The notes beneath the pieces were generated by a model. That model had not been told where the DNA came from, did not search any database, and was given only the letters and a program-made list of their open reading frames with translations. Below are positions 59,421-64,000 of a stretch of 64,000 nt of DNA, piece after piece. Each line of letters starts with the position of its first letter. Within the stretch, counting starts at the first letter, position 1. Source of the stretch: Arachnia propionica (GTDB taxonomy: Bacteria > Actinomycetota > Actinomycetes > Propionibacteriales > Propionibacteriaceae); NCBI RefSeq assembly GCF_003932785.1, contig NZ_RQYT01000007.1, forward strand, positions 33,073 through 97,072. Reading direction: 5' to 3'. Both the position numbers and the translations under genes were made by a program.

Positions 59421-62400
59421 TCCCGGATTCCCGCACCGCCGAGCTGGGCGGGGTCGCAGCCACCGCCGTCGCCGACTCGGTGGGACTGTGCAGCCGCACC
59501 TACACCCACCCGCTGCTGGAGGACCGCGCCGTCGTGCGACTGGTCCGGGAACCTCTGACCGAGGTGGAGGACCTGAGCCTCGACGTCCTGGGGTTCGGCA
59601 ACACCGCATCCGCCCCGGTGGGCCACGTCCGGACCAAGGCCATCGGGTTCCCCGCTTGGCCCATCCTCCACGATCCCGCGAACGCCAGGCACGCCCTCAA
59701 CCTCGTCGGTGACCTGCAGCGCGCGGCCAAGCTGGCCCGGTCCCGCCCCGGGCCGGCCAAGGACATGCTCGATGAACTCGCCAGCAGGCTCGGTGCCTCC
59801 GCCCCGCATTTCCTCCCCACCTTCCTGGAGGAGGCGGCCCGCATCTTCCTGGCGCTGGACAACCGCAGCTACGCCACGCAGTACTTCGCCAAGGCCCGCG
59901 AGGCCGAACGCATCCACAACCTGCCCATCGACGAGACCCGCCATCGTCAGGTGCTGCTGGAGTTCGCCCTCGCCGGGGCGCTCAGCGCCAAGGAACTCAC
60001 CACCGAGTCCAAGGCCCTCCTGGAACGCCACAGCCCGGAAGAAGCCCTCGAGCAGTTCATCCAGCTGAACATCGACCGGGTCAAGGGCGGCCTCCCCCCT
60101 TACGCGAACCTCCACTCCGACATCAAGCGTCTGGTCAAGGCCGCCAAGGCCGACCAGCAGGAGGTGGACGAGCTTCTCCTCGACGCCATGCTCCGCTCCC
60201 CCTCCGTGAGCAAGGCCCCGCAGGCCTTCTGGAACGCCTTCATGAAACCACTCGCCCGGATGGCGGAGCACACTCCCGAAATGCGGGACCTGCTGTTCGC
60301 CCTCACCCCCGACGGCGCCAAGACGGCTGGCTGGCTGCAGGTCCTCGACGCCGCTGGGATCCTGGCCGAGATGCGGAACGGGGAGCGCGACGTCCTGGAC
60401 TGGGTCGGCCGCTTCATCCACAAGGAGAGCCGCGACTGGAACAGCGACTTCCCGGCCGAGCTCTCGCAGTTCATCCGCAGCCTTCCCTCCCAGGAGGGCA
60501 GGGTGCTGGAGCTTCCTCTGCACCCGAGGGACACCGAACCGGAGCTGATCGACGCCGTCCTGTCGCGTGGCTGCCGGGTGGAGATGGACCACACTCACGA
60601 CTGGCGCAACCGGTTTGACCTGGCTGGCTGGCTGGCCGATGACCGCCGCTCCGACCTCACCCACCTGGCCGCCAGCGAGCACGCCCCCCGAGCTGCGGCA
60701 GGGCTCAGTGGGACGCAGTTCGACAAGCACCTTGACGCGCTGTTGGCCCACGAGGGCAGCCGCCAACTCCTGCATCGCTGGGCCACCACCAGCCTCACCG
60801 AGGACTCCACCGCACCTGAGTTCTTCACAGAGCTGGAACGCCTGAGGCCCCTCTACACCCCCGCCGCCCGCGCCGAGGTGGCAGGCGAGCTGGCGCGTTT
60901 CGAGTCCCTGGCCGACCCTGCGGAACTCACCGCCAAGGCCATCCGCGACGGCCTGCTCACCGAACTCACCTGGCCCGCCCTCGAGGCCGCAGCTGCCGAG
61001 CTGGGTTCCGACGAGGCCGACCCCGACGAGGTGTCCGTCCAGGAGTCCTGGCCCTGGTTCGGCGTGGCCCGCAGGAACCGCATCATCTGGGTCAAGGGCG
61101 ATGAGCGCGGCGCAGACGTCACCATCGACGTCCCGGGTGCGCAGAAGTTCAGCGAGTGGCGTTGGCTCCTCGTGGCTGGAGACACGGCCTGCCTGAGCTG
61201 GGATTCCTCATGGTCGAGGCATCTCACGTGGGCCAGCGATCCCGCCACCCACCACAAGCAGGAATTTCACCACTGGCCGTCCGTTGACTTCGGTGACTTC
61301 TCCCTCGAGGTCGAGGCCGGTCGGTTGCGCGGCCCGGGGCTGCTCCGCCCCTCAGCGGCGCAGTTCCCCACCTCCGGGCGGGCCACCGTGTTCCAGGAGG
61401 GTTCCTCCCACTGGAGCCATGAACCGTGGGAACAGCACCCCCATGCCCTTGACCCGGACACCGGAAAACTCGGCCGGGAATCGATGCCCCCGGGTCTGGC
61501 CGCCCTCGTCGAGGCGGACCTTCGCGACGGCTTCTGCCTGGAGTCCCGGCAGACCCAGTGGATGCCAGCCGTCCCCGAGACCTTGGGCTCCCCTCTGGGG
61601 GTTGCTGACGGCCAGCACGGCTGGGTGCTGCTGACGCGCGACGACGACGAGCTGCTGGCCCGTGGCATCGACGGCTTCACATGGCGAGGTGTGACACAAC
61701 ATCACGGCTCATCCTGGCCGGGTGCCCACGTGGCCCGACCAGGAGGCGGGCACTGGCTGGTCGTGGACGGCATCCTGCATCTGGAGAACCTTGCTCCGCT
61801 CAGCATCGCCTGCAGCGCCCGAGGCAGGGCTCACCTGTTGCATGACCTCCCCGTGGCGGGCTGGCACCACCTCCGCGTCCGCGACGAGGCGGTCAGTGCC
61901 CGGATGCGCACCATGCAGGCCGCAGATGTGGCGGGGCTCATCGCGGCCCTGCCTCAGTGGTCCCACGACGAGCCCGAATCCCTCCCGGATGCTGTGGTCG
62001 AGGCCGCCGAGCAGCTGCTCGGCACCACCGACCCGGCGTTGAGTGTCGCCGTCGGGTGGCTGGCGCTGCGCCTCAACCGCGCCACCCAGCGGCTGCAGCA
62101 GCTCCGGGATGACAGCGAGGGCGACACCTCCCGGACCTTCGGGCAGTGGATGCCGTCAGACAAGGCCGTGGGCTGGCTGCCCAGGGGCAGCGTACTCACC
62201 CATGAGGGCTTCACCCGCATCAACCGGGCACTCGACGGGCAGCGGTGGGACCGCTTCGTCGTCACTTCCAAGGCCCGCACCACGCTGCTGCACCCGGAGC
62301 TGTTGCTCGCTGGGGCATGCACTCCCCTGGCCTCTCCGGAGCTGATCCAGGGCACTGCGGCGGCCTTCGGGGCAATCAAGGACAGCGGTCTGCACCAACC

Positions 62401-63970
62401 GGAGACCGTCACCTTCCTGGTGAGGTATCCCGACGGGTTGTTCGTCTCCGACCTGGAGTACGGGGATCGGGTGGAGACCCCCACCGGCCCCGCCGTCGTG
62501 CTGGACTCCGACTACACCAGAGATGACCGGGTCTTCTTCCTCCTCTGTCCATCGGGTGGGATTCCTGCCGAGGTGAACAAGAAGGCCACCGAACTGGTCG
62601 ACCGCTCCAGTGGGATCGATCTCGACGCCCACACCGCCGCCTTCGAGGCCCTGCTCAGCAGCGGTGGCCCGGCCTGGGAGCCTGGCGCTGCGGAGCGTCT
62701 GGCCGAGGGTACCGGGTGGTCCCTGCCCACGGCGAAGATCCTCCTGGCGGGAATGCCGAATCTCGACTCGTGGGAGCACAACTGGCTGCCGAAGGACCTC
62801 CGGGAATTCCTCGGTCTCAAGGTCGCCGAGGCAGCAGCAGCGCGTACGTTCCTGCGCGGTCTGCCCCTGGAACTGTTGGTCGCCCTGGTCAGGGCCGGGG
62901 TGACCGACCCGATGCACGTGGTCCACCATGGGCTGGACGTGGACGGGATCATCGCGTGTTGGAAGGAGCACACGGCTGGTTCGATCACCCTGTCCGAGGA
63001 GATCATCACCGAGGCCGGTCGGGTCATCGCCGGCGGCGGCAGTCACGGTGTGAAACGGCTCACCGAGGACGGTGCGAGCCTGGATCAGCTGCCGCACTGG
63101 CTGTGGCTGGCATCGAGGCTTCCCCTGCAGGACCCGCTGCGCCCGTGGCTCGCCGAGCGGCTGGAAGCCATGCTCGCCACCAGCCTGGGCCGCGAGTACG
63201 AGGAGAGCATCTACTCCGACACCAAGGACAGGATCCGCGCCGTCCTCGGCCTGCCAACCTTCACCGCCACCGCGCAGGGAACGATCCAGCAGGTCGGCCC
63301 ATGGACCCTCACCCGGGGTGAGCACAACGATGAGTTAACCTTCGATCCCGCCAAGGTCGAGGACTGGGAACTCGAACTCCAGCGCGCCCGGTCCATGCCC
63401 ACCGATGGGTACTACCGGAGCAGGCGCATCGCCGACCTGGCCGCCGTGGCGGCAGGGCATTTCACCCCCATCCTGGAATGGCTGCGCACCCCGGGCGACG
63501 GCTGGGCACCGGACCCCCTGACCTCCGCACCCGAGATCGTCGCCGAGGTGCAGACCGCCCTCGGCCTGCCCGAGGACTCAGCCCGCTACTGGCTCCAGCT
63601 GCTGACCCTGCCCAACCCCACGGACAAGAACATCGACCTCTGGAACGGCTGGACAAAGACCCACCGGACCAGGGCCGCCGCACCGCTGGTCGAGAAGGGA
63701 CTGGTCATCGAGGCCAAACGCTCCCGCGCCGGACGCTCCTGGTTCCTCCCCGGCGGCTGGATGGAGGCCAGGGCACCCCACCTGCCGCTGGAGGTATGGA
63801 AGGCACCCTTCTACGAGCTGGAGGACACGCCCAAGGTGAACCCGAGGAACGACATCGTCGTCCCTCTCGTCCCCCTCCCCCAGCTCTTCGCCGACGCCTG
63901 GCATCGCTTCCAGGACGGCGACGCCCCCGGCTACACCGAGCTCAGGACCGAGAGGTACCGCCGCCGATGA
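59417..63970 (+). CDS. Very large (1517-residue) uncharacterised protein
   Basis: 1517 residues from a GTG overlapping the previous stop. No signal peptide or membrane helix. The N-terminal 450 residues are helical and repeat-like (DMLDELASRLGASAPHFLPT, TQYFAKAREAERIHNLP), the middle (about 560-830) is Trp-rich beta structure (SEWRWLLVAGDTACLSWDSS, GQHGWVLLTRDDDELL, HLENLAPLSI), and the end is again helical. It resembles large actinobacterial proteins sometimes labelled DNA-binding that occur near MoxR/VWA gene sets, but no domain can be named safely. A second gene with the same N-terminus follows directly. Confidence 0.75.
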   Translation: MIPDSRTAELGGVAATAVADSVGLCSRTYTHPLLEDRAVVRLVREPLTEVEDLSLDVLGFGNTASAPVGHVRTKAIGFPAWPILHDPANARHALNLVGDLQRAAKLARSRPGPAKDMLDELASRLGASAPHFLPTFLEEAARIFLALDNRSYATQYFAKAREAERIHNLPIDETRHRQVLLEFALAGALSAKELTTESKALLERHSPEEALEQFIQLNIDRVKGGLPPYANLHSDIKRLVKAAKADQQEVDELLLDAMLRSPSVSKAPQAFWNAFMKPLARMAEHTPEMRDLLFALTPDGAKTAGWLQVLDAAGILAEMRNGERDVLDWVGRFIHKESRDWNSDFPAELSQFIRSLPSQEGRVLELPLHPRDTEPELIDAVLSRGCRVEMDHTHDWRNRFDLAGWLADDRRSDLTHLAASEHAPRAAAGLSGTQFDKHLDALLAHEGSRQLLHRWATTSLTEDSTAPEFFTELERLRPLYTPAARAEVAGELARFESLADPAELTAKAIRDGLLTELTWPALEAAAAELGSDEADPDEVSVQESWPWFGVARRNRIIWVKGDERGADVTIDVPGAQKFSEWRWLLVAGDTACLSWDSSWSRHLTWASDPATHHKQEFHHWPSVDFGDFSLEVEAGRLRGPGLLRPSAAQFPTSGRATVFQEGSSHWSHEPWEQHPHALDPDTGKLGRESMPPGLAALVEADLRDGFCLESRQTQWMPAVPETLGSPLGVADGQHGWVLLTRDDDELLARGIDGFTWRGVTQHHGSSWPGAHVARPGGGHWLVVDGILHLENLAPLSIACSARGRAHLLHDLPVAGWHHLRVRDEAVSARMRTMQAADVAGLIAALPQWSHDEPESLPDAVVEAAEQLLGTTDPALSVAVGWLALRLNRATQRLQQLRDDSEGDTSRTFGQWMPSDKAVGWLPRGSVLTHEGFTRINRALDGQRWDRFVVTSKARTTLLHPELLLAGACTPLASPELIQGTAAAFGAIKDSGLHQPETVTFLVRYPDGLFVSDLEYGDRVETPTGPAVVLDSDYTRDDRVFFLLCPSGGIPAEVNKKATELVDRSSGIDLDAHTAAFEALLSSGGPAWEPGAAERLAEGTGWSLPTAKILLAGMPNLDSWEHNWLPKDLREFLGLKVAEAAAARTFLRGLPLELLVALVRAGVTDPMHVVHHGLDVDGIIACWKEHTAGSITLSEEIITEAGRVIAGGGSHGVKRLTEDGASLDQLPHWLWLASRLPLQDPLRPWLAERLEAMLATSLGREYEESIYSDTKDRIRAVLGLPTFTATAQGTIQQVGPWTLTRGEHNDELTFDPAKVEDWELELQRARSMPTDGYYRSRRIADLAAVAAGHFTPILEWLRTPGDGWAPDPLTSAPEIVAEVQTALGLPEDSARYWLQLLTLPNPTDKNIDLWNGWTKTHRTRAAAPLVEKGLVIEAKRSRAGRSWFLPGGWMEARAPHLPLEVWKAPFYELEDTPKVNPRNDIVVPLVPLPQLFADAWHRFQDGDAPGYTELRTERYRRR

Positions 63971-64000
63971 TCCTGAATTCCCGAACCGCCGAACTGGGTG
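63967..64000 (+). CDS. Start of a paralogue of the 1517-residue protein (cut by window end)
   Basis: The ATG at 63967 overlaps the previous stop (ATGA) and encodes MILNSRTAELG, against MIPDSRTAELGG at the start of the 59417 gene. Only 11 codons are inside the window. Together they show a tandem duplication within one operon. Confidence 0.8.
   Translation, partial: MILNSRTAELG

Overview
The window comes from a high-GC Gram-positive actinobacterium, most likely of the Propionibacteriaceae (Arachnia/Tessaracoccus-like). This is inferred from base composition, TTG/GTG starts, GTGA/ATGA gene overlaps, actinobacterial-type RpoB/RpoC/NusG/SecE, and the gene order tRNA-Thr, tRNA-Met, rpmG, hadA-like, hadB-like, (murB), tRNA-Trp, secE, nusG, rplK, rplA, which resembles that of mycobacteria.

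Layout. 0-8 kb: a secreted propeller protein, a sugar ABC operon (binding protein, two permeases, a 2-hydroxyacid dehydrogenase) and a divergent ROK regulator. 8-17 kb: rpoC, rpoB, rplL and rplJ on the minus strand, with a leader hairpin before rplJ and a tandemly triplicated hairpin between rplL and rpoB. 17.4-36 kb: about 19 kb of mixed genes between rplJ and rplA: a broken ltrA, a CydDC-like ABC exporter pair, a mirror-image cluster of DMP19-like and two-helix membrane proteins, three DUF4143 AAA ATPases, a secreted 5'-nucleotidase, a HAD hydrolase, a purine nucleoside phosphorylase, a VOC protein, and an NCS1 permease with an AraC regulator. 36-44 kb: rplA, rplK, nusG, secE, four tRNAs, murB, a HadAB-like dehydratase pair, rpmG, deoD and a membrane GDPD. 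44-49.6 kb: yajQ, a YcaQ-like protein, a methyltransferase, a DUF808 protein, a TPR-like protein and xthA. 49.5-55.3 kb: an MptB-like mannosyltransferase in an operon with NuoI-, NuoC- and NuoB-like subunits, divergent from korA-korB. 55.3-64 kb: two paralogous one-helix proteins with proline-rich heads, then a DUF4132-like protein and a 1517-residue protein whose paralogue begins at the window edge.

Repeats are the most unusual content. (1) A 160-bp hairpin element with 18-bp terminal inverted repeats occurs twice in opposite orientation (5303-5462 and 47499-47658); each copy abuts, and forms part of, a TAG stop codon. (2) Two DUF4143 ATPase genes are each preceded by four tandem 22-23-bp repeats that end in a -10-like hexamer exactly 6 nt before the start codon, which suggests leaderless, array-controlled expression. 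(3) A mirrored array built on TTCGCCTG with 20-nt spacing occurs at 44592-44696 and 56722-56806. (4) Arrays (2), (3) and a two-copy 23-bp repeat at 21803-21842 may share a distant consensus.

How the genes work together. The left operon probably imports a sugar under ROK control. The central block supplies transcription and translation machinery. KorAB would pass electrons from 2-oxoacid oxidation to ferredoxin, and the adjacent NuoB/C/I-like proteins look like a reduced electron-transfer module without NuoD or any membrane subunit. No calls were checked against databases; family names rest on motifs recognised by eye.
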